NCBI GenBank assembly: GCA_000708835.1
Contig: DF237397.1
Span: 1 to 64,000, forward strand
Length of the DNA stretch: 64,000 bases
Direction of reading: 5' to 3'
From: Klebsormidium nitens
Taxonomy: Eukaryota; Streptophyta; Klebsormidiophyceae; Klebsormidiales; Klebsormidiaceae
Both the position numbers and the translations under genes were made by a program. Below the pieces are notes generated by a model. The model was given only the letters and a program-made list of their open reading frames with translations, did not search any database and was not told the origin of the DNA. This document shows, piece by piece, positions 10,690-20,916 of this stretch; position 1 is the stretch's first letter; each line of letters begins with the position of its first letter.

Positions 10690-13000
10690 AACGGAACGAA
10701 AAAAGAACCAGACTGGTGCGAAACGGAATAGAAAAACACGCGAACAGACGGGAAGACGCGAGAACACAGATTCAAGACAAGAGAAGAGGCGAAGCAAGGA
10801 GGAAGACGAAGACCATAGAGAAGTGGGCAGAGGCGCACGGTGATGAGGTGCGCCAATAGAAGCGACAAAGGAAACGGGACGCGGAGGTTAGAGAGACGCG
10901 AACAAAATTTAAAACATGAGGAGGAGAAATGGCCGGAAAAAAGGGGTGACGGAAGGAGAGCAACGAGAAATCAGAGGAGGATTGGCAGAGACGCACCGTG
11001 ACTGGGTGCGCCAACAAAAGCGAGAAACGAAAAGCGACGGCGGAGGGCAAAGGAATACGAACAAGAAGGAAGACGCGAGGGGAAGAAGTATAAACAGAAT
11101 TAAAGGCAAAGTAAGGGGGAGAGACGGAGAACTGGAAAGAATCAGGCACAAATGTAACGTGACTGGGTGCGCCAGCAAAAGCAAACCAAAAAGGACGCGG
11201 AGGGTAGGGAGACGCGAACAGAAAGGAAGACGCAAGGAGGAAGAATTAGAACAGAACTAGAGGCAAAGCAAGGGGAAGAACGAAGAACAAGGACGAGATC
11301 AGGCAAAAGCGCAACGTGACTGGGTGCGCCAAACGACGCGAGAAACGAAAAGCGACGCGGTGGGTAGAGGGCTGCGAAGAGAAAAACAGACGCGAGGAGA
11401 AAATGTCAGAAAAAAGTTAGTGGCAAAGCAAGGGGGAAAACGGGGAACCAGAGAGAGCTGGACAGAGGCGCTCAGTGACTGAGTGCGACAACAGAAGCGA
11501 GAAAGGGAATACAACGCGGAAGAGAGACACGAAAAGAAAGCAAGACTCGAAGAGAAAGAATCAGCAGGAAAACACAAGGGGTGAAGGAAGGAGAATAGCA
11601 AGAAAACAGAGGAGAAAAGGGCAGAGGCGCACCGCGATTGGGTGCGCCAACAGAAACGAGGAACGCGCACGGAGGAAGAATCAGGAAAAGAAGGGGTGAA
11701 GCAGAAAGCGGAACGAAGAACCGGAAGAGAAGTGGGCAGAGGCGCACGGAGACTGGGTGCGCCAAGAAAGAGGAACACCACGCGGTGGGTAGACGGATGC
11801 AAACAGAGAGGAAAACACGAGGGGAAAAATCAGGAGAAAAGAAGCGGTGAAGCAAGGAGAGGACGACGAACCAGAATAAGATCAGGCAAAGGCGCACGAG
11901 GACTGGGTTCGCATACAAGAGCGAGAATGGAAACGACGCGGATTGTAGAGAGACGCGGACAGAAAGGAAGACGGCAAAAGAAAGACAAGAGACGAGGCGG
12001 AGCAAGGAGAAAAAGGGAAAGGTAGAGAGACGTGGGCAGAGGGGAACAGAGACTGAGTGCGCCAACAGAAGCGAGGAAGGAAACACGACGCGGAGGGCAG
12101 GCAGGCGCGAACGAAAAAGCGACGCGAGGAGGAAGAGTTAGGAGAAAGAAAGCGGTGAAGCAAGGAGAGAAGCTTAGAACCGGAAGGAGATTAGGCAGAG
12201 GCGCACCGTGACTGGGTGCGCCAACAAAGCGAACGTGGCGATGAAGGTATGTAGACGCGAACGAAAAGGAAGACGCGAGGAGGCAGACTCAGGAAAGAAG
12301 TAGGAGCAAAGCAAGGACAAGAACCTAGAATCGGAAAGAGATGAGGAAAAAGGGCATCGTGATTGGGTGTGCCAGAAAAGCGAGAAACGAAAGCGACGCG
12401 GAGGGTAGGAACCGCGAACGGGATGGAGGACGCGAGGAGAAAGATTAGGCAAAACAGGAGGGGTGAACGCAGGAGAGCAACGAAGAACCGGAAGAAGATT
12501 GGCAGAGACGCACCGTGACTGAGTGCGCCAACAAAAGCGAAACGAAAAGGGACGCGGAGGGCAGGGGCAGAGAGATTCGAACAAACATGGAGACGCGAGG
12601 AAGAATGATAGCTTGAAAGAAGGGGTAAAGGAGGGAGAGCAACGAAGCACCGGAAGAAGATAGGCAAAGAGGCACCGTAACTGGGTGTGCCAACAAAAAT
12701 GAGAAACAAAAGCGACGCGGAGAGTAGAGAAATGCGCACAGAAAGGAAGAGACGAGGAGGCAAATTCAGGAAAGACGTAGAGGCAAAGCAAAGGAGAAAG
12801 TCAAAGAACCAGAAAGAGACTAGGCAAAAGCGCACCGTGATTGGGGGCGACAACAAAGGCGAGAAACGAACAGCCGCGCGGTGGGTAGAGAGATGCAAAC
12901 AGAAGAGAAGAGGCTTGGGGAAGAGAAAAGGCGAGGCTTGAAGACAGACAGAATTTGCGAGAGTGGGTATAGGCGCACCGTGATTGGGTTGACAAAAAGC
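10690..13000. repeat. Purine-rich satellite, about 15 units of roughly 157 bp
   Basis: The plus strand is strongly purine-rich. The anchor GTGCGCC (or a decayed form) recurs at 10848, 11006, 11167, 11324, 11483, 11642, 11757, 11907, 12057, 12216, 12367, 12523, 12685, 12846 and 12988. Spacings are 158, 161, 157, 159, 159, 115, 150, 150, 159, 151, 156, 162, 161 and 142. Each unit contains GGCGCACC, a loop of about 7 nt, then GGTGCGCC, a perfect 8-bp stem in the best copies. The rest of each unit is AG-rich with recurring GACGCG and GAAGACGCGAGGAG. Overlapping minus-strand open frames rich in Ser, Leu, Phe and Arg are by-products of the purine bias and repeat phase, not genes. Confidence 0.9.
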
Positions 13001-13455
13001 ATGCGGCGGCCTGAGTGGTACGCCCATATGCTGATCAGCCGCTCTAGCAGGTAACAGTAGCAGTGCAGGCTCTGCGAATGCAAGAACAATCTCGTCAGGT
13101 CGATTTGGATGGAATTGACAATGAGCTCAAGAAAGACCGGTCTGCAACTACGCAGCCTCATTATTCTACGCTCCATCTCAGCTTGTCAAAAGGAGCGTCG
13201 CCTAAAACCTCCAAGGGTGATAGAATCGTAGACTGATAACGAGGTCTCTCTATTATCAACAAGACTGGATCCATGTTCACATCCCTCGCGTCGAATTCCC
13301 CTAGCCGCGGAGTTGAAACCTGCGTTCTTCTCGTTTGATCTCCAGTTCCATGTGGATCGTTCCCGATTGAAGTCTCAGTTGAAAATGCTCTGGATTTTTG
13401 ACGGACAAGAATACGTCGGACGATAAGAGCATAATTGTAGAAAGTAGACCCCTCC
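13001..13455. other. 3' flank of the glycosyltransferase-like gene
   Basis: This lies between the satellite and the last confident exons of the minus-strand gene. The final donor at 13619-13618 leads to an uncertain terminal exon. If that donor were not used, the minus frame would remain open to 13161. No separate gene is supportable. Confidence 0.4.
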
Positions 13456-16400
13456 TTACGAGTTCTGCGTTGAAGTTGGTGAGTACCGGATGCGGAACAG
13501 GATGGTACGAGCAATTCACGCAGAACGTCGAGCAGTTGCAACGTCGGTACTCCACGAGAGCGGGGCTGACCAGAAAAGAAGATGCTCCTGCGATAGGCAT
13601 ACTGGGGGGCTACGCTCACCTCGTATTCCGGGCTGCTCGAGACCCCCTGGGCCAGAATGCATACGTTTGCGTCCCGGTGCGTGTGAAACCACATGTCATC
13701 GACCGCGATGAAGAAGTCCCTGCGGGAGATCGAATCTGGACTTTTGCTGAACCATCTTAGCTAGGAGAAAGTCCAGTTGGCCGATCCGTCCGGGAAAGCG
13801 GTGCCCAGGATGGAGCTTCGGTTTCGACCCTCAATTTTGGGGTTGGGTTCTGCCGTATTTGGGGTCCCATTTGAGAGCTTGGAAACTCAAGAAAAGGAGC
13901 TCAGTTGGCAGATTCATGCACCTGAAAAGTCGATTAGAAGCCAGTGCAGAGAAGGCCCTGAGCCGGATCGTCTGCGGCATAACCAATTTTTTAGCGGTGA
14001 TAAAAGTTCCTCTTACGGTTATCAGGAAAGAGTGGTGCACGCAATGCGCTAGACACTCAATTGTGCCAAGAGCACAAGAGTTTAGGCGGGGGCTTGACAG
14101 ACGGGGGCAGCGAGCGATCAACGGAGTACTAGTTGAAAATTGTTCTTTGGAAACATACAGTTCCAAACCTGAACAGGTAGCTCAACGTGAGGCGCTGTCA
14201 GCCTTGGTCTCAGAAGTCGTGCTGGAGGGGTGATGGCAGCCCACAAAAGCGGACAGATCTCAGAGGTAGCTCACAGGTGGTAGATGTGAGCTCAGAGTAC
14301 GAAGCGCATGTACTCGTGAAAGCTATTTTGCCACATGACGCCCTAACTCATGGAAAAGTAATAGCGCTCCACTTTATCCAATGTGTGGCTCAAGGTAAGG
14401 CGCTGTCCAACCAAAATTCACAGCTACCACCAACCTTGGAATTCATTGGGAGCACTCGAAACCGAGGGTTTCAAAGGCCTCACTTACATCACGAAGCGCG
14501 TCTGATCGAGGAAAGGAGTTCTTCAATGACCTGATAAGGACCCGAAAGCAGTCTACCGGGCATACTCAGCTTTGACGGTCCCCCTGTCCACGTACCGATC
14601 AGGCGTTGGTTCGAAAGAATTGCAGCGAACCGACAGGAGTTCAGCTTCAAGCTTTCCGAGCTCTCACCTTATCAAGCACATGTACTTCAAGAAGCTCTCG
14701 GTCCAACGCAACAAGAGGCGCTGTCAGCGCAATACGTAACACCAGAGTCGAACCTTGGAAAGTATATCGGAGACAGTCTATGAATGCTGATATTCAAGGG
14801 CGGAAAATGCTGAAGGTCTCACTCACCTTACGAAGCGCATGTACTCGAGAAAGCTCTCCGTCCGCATGACGAAGTAGCTCATGAACACCCAGGCCCCGCC
14901 GTCATTGGGCATCGGAGGCGCGTCCGGAGCGTCGGTTTCGCCGGTCCGGTGACCGAACAGTACGCCAAACGCGCGCTGAAAAGCGATCCTGCGGGCACAA
15001 TTGGCTTGTTGAGTATGTACGAACGGCTTGCATCTGCTCGTGTTAAACGTCCTGATAGAACGACAGACGCGGTGGTTTGGCTTCGGAGGCACGTCCGGAG
15101 CGTCGGTTTCGCCGGTCCGGTGACCGAACAGTACGCCGAACGCCCGCCGAAAAGCAATCCTGTGGGGAGGTCAAAATGGCTCATGAAATATGCCCAAGCG
15201 GCTTGCATTGCCTCGTATAGGAATTTGAGATCAAACGGCTGTTCGCCATCGTTGGGCATTGGCGGCGCTTCCGGAGCATCGGTTTTGCCGGTCCAGTGCC
15301 CGAATACTACCCCGAACGCTCGTTGAAAAGCAGTCCTGCGGCAAGCAATGAATGTCGAAATGAGAAGCCCGACCCGTTTTTGAGATCCGGGAGGCAGTGC
15401 CAGACTGAAACCAAGTTACGGAGCGGTAAGGGGAAGGATTCGCTGTTGCTGGGGGAACGGCACTTCCATTTTACCGGTCCGGTGACCGGATGGTACGTCA
15501 AGCGCTCGTTGAAAAGCGATTTTATGGGCGGTAAGATGTTTGTTATGGAAATTCCGACCGATTAGAGATCCGGAAAGCAGTGCCGAAGTGAGACCAAGCT
15601 GCAAACCGTTTCAAGAAGGCTCCGCCGTTGAGGGGCTTTCGGCGACGCACCTGGGGAGTCCGTTTCGACAGGCCGATGACCAAATATTTGCCCGAAAGCC
15701 CGCTGAAATGCAACCTTGGGTGGAATCAAAAGTGGTTCAGTGAGTATGCACAGACGGGTGCGCTGTCCTGAGATAGGAGTTGAGGTCCAAACGGAGCCGT
15801 CCTTGAGCTTTGGCGGCGCTTACAGAGCTAACCGTCTAATGTCCAGAAAGCCGAATGCCAGCTAAAAGCAATCCGGCGGGATGGAAATCATCGTTAGGGG
15901 CACCATGCGAAGTTTTAACTTTCTCATAAGATAATGACAGCCTTGAAAGACACTTCATCAAGCAGATTGCCGTCGCTTTGACATCGAAGGCGCTGCCGAA
16001 GAGTCCGTTCCGCCGAGCTGGAGTTCAACGGTACGCTCAATGCCCAAGGAGAGAACACGAAAAGGAATAGCAACGGCTACGTAGCAAGCATATTGATTGC
16101 AAGTAAGGTGATGAAGCTTACCAATATACCAGCCAGAGAAGGAAGAGAGGGGTGCATGCATGCAGGCGTGACGTTTAAACCCCGTGCAGTGCTCGTGACT
16201 GCAACTAGAGGTTTTCCAAGCTCAAAGCATCCGTGCTTCGTAGTCGAAAAGTGGTTTGGATGATTTTGAGGACCAAAGCTAGCGCATCCATCTAACCAGA
16301 CAGATCAGACGTAGACGACAAAGGACCGTTTGAGGGTCGTTTTTGCAGTGAGCGTCGATAAGACCGCAACCGCGCCCAAATCTAGCACACAGGACATTCA

Positions 16401-19400
16401 AGATTCTCAGCCAGAAATCACTTCAGCGACTGCAGTCTGAGTCAGGGGATGTCCGGAATGGCGAGTTAGACAGAATGTGACACGCAATGAAGAGGGCAGA
16501 AAGGGTGAAACGGATCTAAGCTGACAGGCTCACTTGCAGTGCTTGTGGCTTCGGTCGCAGTGCTCGTAAAAGTCCAACACGCGTACGTCGTCCTCCCCCC
16601 CGTCTGACCAGAAGTAGATTGCATCGCCGTGGCTTCGCTTCCCGATGGCCGATAGAATCGAGTCCTCCGCCGCTTGCGAGATGGCTCTCTGCGCAGACCA
16701 CGTTCTAGAATCAGTCGGTATGGTTTAACATTCATTTACCGGATTACCGAAAGTAAAGCGCGTCGTCGTGGCTCTGCTTTCGGGTCGGTCTCACAATCGA
16801 GTCCTCTGCCGCTTGCAACAGGGCTTTGTGCAGATACAGAAAGACAGAATTTTAACTTTGCTTTACAAGGTCAGAGAAAATTTTGGCAGTTGCTTCCGCT
16901 TTATATGTTCGACCCGAAAAACCACGTTGTTTCGCCTAAAATCATGGTGGCCCTTACCCATCGAGGCTCCGCTGCTTGCACAAGAGCACTCTGCACAGAC
17001 GCAATCGTTAGATCCTTCAAAGATTGTTTTTCCCAAAGAATGTTGAGCTTATGCCACGGTCCGACACGAACGTAGACTACTTTGTCATGGCTCCGCTTCC
17101 GGGTAGCCTTTCAAATAAGAGTCCTCCGCTGCTTACGAGATGGCTCTCTGCACGTATCAATGTCATTAGTGCGTAAGAAGCAAATTTCAGGTGCAGGAAA
17201 ACGAGAAAAACCCGCAGCTGCGTGGTCCCGCTCCTGGTGGCTAACAGAACCAAGTCATCCGTGGCTTTCGAAAAGGGCTCTCTGCACGTGCGAACAATTC
17301 AAGCGGTCAGTGAGACAAGTTTACTTCCCGTCAAATCCATAAGAAATGCGCCATAGAGCCGCCTCTTCTCGAATATCTGGATCGACTCTTCCGCCGCTTG
17401 CAAGGGGGCTCAGACCATTCAGATAGGAGAGAAGGTTTGTTCCTCTCCTCGTTCCGGACAGATTCAGAACACGTCGCAGTGCCTTTGCTTCTGAATTGGT
17501 CGCCGAGCTTTGACGTTCACCAAAGAAAGCCTTACATTCAAAGCCAGTGCGAAGCAACCAATAGCACCGAGACTCTTGAGCTGTACCTCAACATCTTTTA
17601 GACAGACCTGCACTCACCCGCTTATCGACGGCCCTCCAGCTCTGGAACCCAATCCACTCCTGGGGGTGTAATCGCGCAGCGTGTGCGGCCACCGCCAGCA
17701 TGCCCGAGAACTCGCACAGCAGGTTCTGGTAGTACGGGTCCGTCGCCAGGGGGAACATTGTGGGGGCGTCCAAATCGTCCGAGTTCGGACGCCGCTGGCC
17801 GGCAGCCTGGAGAAAAGGAGTGAAGGGAAATGATGAGACTCGTTGAATAACCTATAAATATCGAAAGTAGTAGGAATCCGGAGGAAGTCGCACAGCAGGT
17901 TTTGGTAGTAAGGGTCCGTTGCGAGGGGAAACTTCGCGGGGGCGTCCAAATCGTCCGAGTCTGGACGACGCTGGCCGGCAGCCTGAGGAATAGGAAAGAA
18001 CCCAGAACTTGACTTCAGTCGGTCTGAAAATTTGAAGAAAGGCTTAAAATACGAGGGGTTCGCACTGCAGTTCTGAGACAAGTACCATTCCATTCGGCTA
18101 CGGGGGACACACGTCCGTAGGGGGCGTACCGAAACCGGTTCGGACGTTTGGACGACCGCGAACGGTTGACGAGCCGTAGGACGAAAGACGACNNNNNNNN
18201 NNNNNNNNNNNNNNNNNNNNNNNNNNNNNNNNNNNNNNNNNNNNNNNNNNNNNNNNNNNNNNNNNNNNNNNNNNNNNNNNNNNNNNNNNNNNNNNNNNNN
18301 NNNNNNNNNNNNNNNNNNNNNNNNNNNNNNNNNNNNNNNNNNNNNNNNNNNNNNNNNNNNNNNNNNNNNNNNNNNNNNNNNNNNNNNNNNNNNNNNNNNN
18401 NNNNNNGACGCCGCGACTTGCAGCCTGGAGGAAAGAGACGACTATTGGCAGAGGACAAAAAGAATCGAAAAGTTCACGAGCAAAAGCAGGAGATTCGGAG
18501 GGTTCGCATAGCGGGTTCTGGCAGTACGGGTCCGTCGCGAGAGGAAACATGGTGGGCCGTCCAAATCGTCTGAATTCGGACGCCGCTGGCCCGCAGCCTG
18601 GAGAAGAGGTAAAAAATGAATTGCAAGTAGATACAAAGAAGCGAGAGTGTCAGCGGCTTATGCAGAGAACTTCGGAGGGATTACAGAGCAGCTGGTAGTA
18701 CGGCCCATCGCCAGGGGAAACATGGTGGGCCGTTCAAAAGGTCCGTATTCAGACGCCGCTGGCCGGCAGCCTGGAGATCAGAGGAGATTAAAAGGCATAT
18801 TGAGATTTCTCGCTCAGAGAGCAGAAAAATTGAAAGGTTTGCACAGCAAGCTCCAAAATCGTACGGCTTTACCGCCAGGGGAACATGGAAGGGGCGTCCA
18901 AATTCCGTTCAAATTCGGAGGCCGCTGGCTGGCAGCGTATCTAACACAAACAAGGTCAGGGCGACTTCTCTCTTCGTGATATGCCCGAGTGCTTCGGAAA
19001 ACCAATCTGGCAGTACGGGTCCGGCGCAAGGGAAAACAATCTAGGGGCGTAGATTGTCAGTATTCAGACGCCGCTGGCCGCCAGCCTGGCGATTCTCGAG
19101 GAGCTGTCTTGTAGATTCTTTCGAAAACTGAAAGTCTCGAAGGTGAAGAAGACAATCTGGAGGTATTGCACGGAAGAATTTATGGTTGCGGGTCATCACC
19201 AAGAAAGTCGCAAAGCAATCTGGACGCAAGGGTTCATCGTTTGGGCATCCAAAGATAACTTCGCTGGTTCAGGAACTTATCTGGGTCAGCGGCCGGATTC
19301 AGACGAATGCGGTCAGATCTGAAAGTCAAGATATTGTAAAACAAGGAGATTTCAGAGAAATTGCACAACTGAGTTTGTCAGTAGTTGTCTGGTGCCAGAG

Positions 19401-20916
19401 GGACCATCTGGAGGCGTCGAGATCAAGGGCGTCGAAGTCAATGCTTTTGCCCAGCCGCGCGGTAAGAACAGTGAGACAAGTACATTAGTACTCGTTTCCT
19501 ATGTGAAAATTTGTACACTTGCCAATCGCTGCTGATGCTCTGAAGAGCGTACAACGAAGTAGACATCCGCTCTAGTTGGAGGCATGTGCAGACGAATACG
19601 TTTGTCGAATTTGGTCGCCTCTGGCTGATAGCCTTAACTAGGAAAGAGAAGGTGAAACAGCCCCGAAATATCCTGGTTTGGAGTCAAAAGGCGACATCCC
19701 TGGAAAGTCGTACAGTTACTTTCACGAAGTGAGAGGCTGTTTACTGCGGACCCGACTGACAAGCGTTCAATCGAAACCTCACCTGATTCAGCCCTCTGTA
19801 CAGGCTGTTGTTGTACAGGTTGTGGTAACATGCTGTGCTGTGGTACTGCTGGTAGATGACCAGGGTGAGGCTGGAGGGTCTTGGCTGACCGATGTTGGTC
19901 AGGGGCTTGGTTCTGAGCAATGGCCGGTGTTCAATCTGGCAAGCAGTCAAAAGTCTGTTCTCAGGGATTGCTCTTGTGGCCTTGGGGTTGGAAGGCTCTC
20001 TGTCTCAGAAAAGCGTGTCGTAAGGGCTTGTAGTGGCTTGCTTATCATGTTTGCCGTCCAAGCCTTCTGAACATATCCAATTCAATATCCGTCAAAGGAC
20101 TCTCGGATAATCGCGTCGGCCTCCTCACCATAAGGAAACACGCAGATAAGCCAGAGCGGCACCGAAACGATAGCCTACAGAGAGGATGGTGTTGTAGAAC
20201 CTGTCGAACCAGTAAGCTGAAAATCAATCAGCGGATTTTGTAGGTAAAAGTGGCTAAATTTAAGCAAGAGTCAATGGAGGGGGAGCCTGTCTAACCTTTG
20301 AAGTTTCAAAAGCTTATGTGTTCGAGAACGACTTAATAGGTGAAACGTGTAAGGGGCTCAAAAGACTCTTTCGCTCTGGGCTGATTTGGTTCCATTTTAT
20401 GGAGACAAGTTGCACATGACCGTTACTGACGACACTCTGGGGTCAATTCCATTGGGCATGGCTTCATTCTGTTGGCAGAGAACGGTCAGATGGAAAGGCG
20501 TGAATAAATAATTGGCAAAACTTCATACAGCACCTGAAATGGTTCACAGAACTGAACTTCATAGGAGAGCGACATCATGCCCTTGGACAATCTGTTGTTA
20601 TTTCTTGCTGAACATTCTGCAATCCTTGAGTGTATGCCAGCAAGGGAATCATAAAACATCTGCTTCAAGTGGAAACTTCAAGTATGTACAACGCTTCACT
20701 GAGTGAAAGCATTGCTGCCAGAATGTAAATCCAACAATTCTCAAACTTTAAGCAGTCAGTGTAGTAAACCAGCGTATCACGGAAGGTTGGCTCTGGCGAC
20801 CTTACCTCGACGCTGTCTCGAGTCAAGATGTACATTGCTGACATCACCAGTATGAAGGTAGCGGCCAGGCTGGCAAGGGCATTCCGGAAAGCATGCTTGA
20901 GAGACAGGCCTCGCAT
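13456..20916 (-). CDS. Type II membrane glycosyltransferase-like protein (distantly DUF4422-like)
   Basis: Confident exons are 20916-20806, 19935-19783, 17794-17618, 16688-16534, 14988-14827 and 13755-13620, with phases 0, 0, 0, 2, 2, 0 that all match. A 42-nt exon at 20468-20427 (phase 0/0) is possible. The C-terminus is uncertain: an acceptor before 13464 would give a 3-codon terminal exon with a stop at 13456. The first exon is MRGLSLKHAF followed by a hydrophobic signal anchor (about residues 15-32), typical of Golgi enzymes. Later blocks include TLVIYQQYHSTACYHNLYNN; FPLATDPYYQNLLCEFSG and EWIGFQSWRAVDK; FYEHCDRSHKHCK; and WVFMSYFVMRTESFLEYMRF. The pattern of a conserved YxQNLLCE-type helix, a GF.SWR block and a late aromatic FxMRTExFLEYM block recalls DUF4422-like GT-A enzymes. 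That is resemblance only; substrate unknown. The introns are packed with decayed exon-edge copies (separate entries). Confidence 0.55.
14177..14826 (-). repeat. Tandem copies of an exon 3' end plus donor (after exon 14988-14827)
   Basis: Downstream of the exon's real donor (RC of 14821-14826), the intron repeats the last 40 or so exon bases plus donor-like sequence near 14663, 14479 and 14287, with a weaker trace near 14177. Each copy keeps the equivalent of 'CGAAGCGCATGTACTCGA' on the plus strand in decayed form. Spacing is about 160-190 bp. Confidence 0.75.
14989..16090 (-). repeat. Tandem copies of an exon 5' end plus acceptor (before exon 14988-14827)
   Basis: The real acceptor precedes 14988. 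Equivalent positions recur at 15159, 15335, 15521, 15714, 15874 and about 16055, with spacings 171, 176, 186, 193, 160 and about 181. Each copy reproduces the acceptor and about the first 60-100 coding bases (FQRAFGVLFGHRTGET and following). The copy at 15335 still reads on to MPNDG. Acceptor AG is kept in the nearest copies and lost in some distal ones. Confidence 0.85.
16689..17440 (-). repeat. Tandem copies of an exon 5' end plus acceptor (before exon 16688-16534)
   Basis: The start of this exon (RAISQAAEDSILSA, plus-strand GCCGCTTGCGAGATGGCTCT) recurs in decayed form with equivalent start points near 16826, 16990, 17148, 17282 and 17411, a spacing of about 130-165 bp. The block GTCGTGGCTCCGCTTCCGGG, matching the later exon bases, is also visible in several copies. 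Confidence 0.8.
17795..19782 (-). repeat. Intron built almost wholly of exon 5'-end copies (before exon 17794-17618)
   Basis: The real exon starts at 17794. Copies of its acceptor and first 60-100 coding bases (QRRPNSDDLDAP..FPLATDPYYQNLLC) start at 17970, 18411, 18585, 18758, 18924, 19073, 19263, 19442 and 19620. Spacings are 176, then 441 across an N gap, 174, 173, 166, 149, 190, 179 and 178. The array fills the intron back to the preceding exon (ending 19783). The copy at 17970 is nearly identical to the exon for its first 90 bases; distal copies are heavily decayed. The copy at 19620 lies in a 114-nt open stretch (19632-19519) that could itself be mistaken for an exon. Confidence 0.9.
18193..18406. 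other. Assembly gap of 214 N
   Basis: A run of N lies inside the exon-edge array. Neighbouring copies at 17970 and 18411 are 441 bp apart, against a usual spacing of about 174, so one or two further copies are probably hidden or collapsed here. Confidence 0.99.

Noticed and set aside
10404-13027. Several long minus-strand frames (up to 278 codons) rich in Ser, Leu, Phe and Arg
   Set aside because: They follow the repeat phase of the purine-rich satellite. Low-stop composition explains their length, and they have no splice or start context.
13161-13694. A 177-codon minus frame continuing past the exon 13755-13620
   Set aside because: A strong donor GTGAGC follows codon 45 of that exon, and the remaining sequence is not protein-like. 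Noted only as an alternative C-terminus.
18015-18573. Frames crossing the N run
   Set aside because: They are artefacts of reading through unknown bases inside an exon-edge array.
20045-20227. Possible extra exon of the glycosyltransferase-like gene (YWFDRFYNTILSVGYRF...)
   Set aside because: It is protein-like and has a donor, but its phases do not join the neighbouring exons, and a competing frame is also open. Left out of the model.
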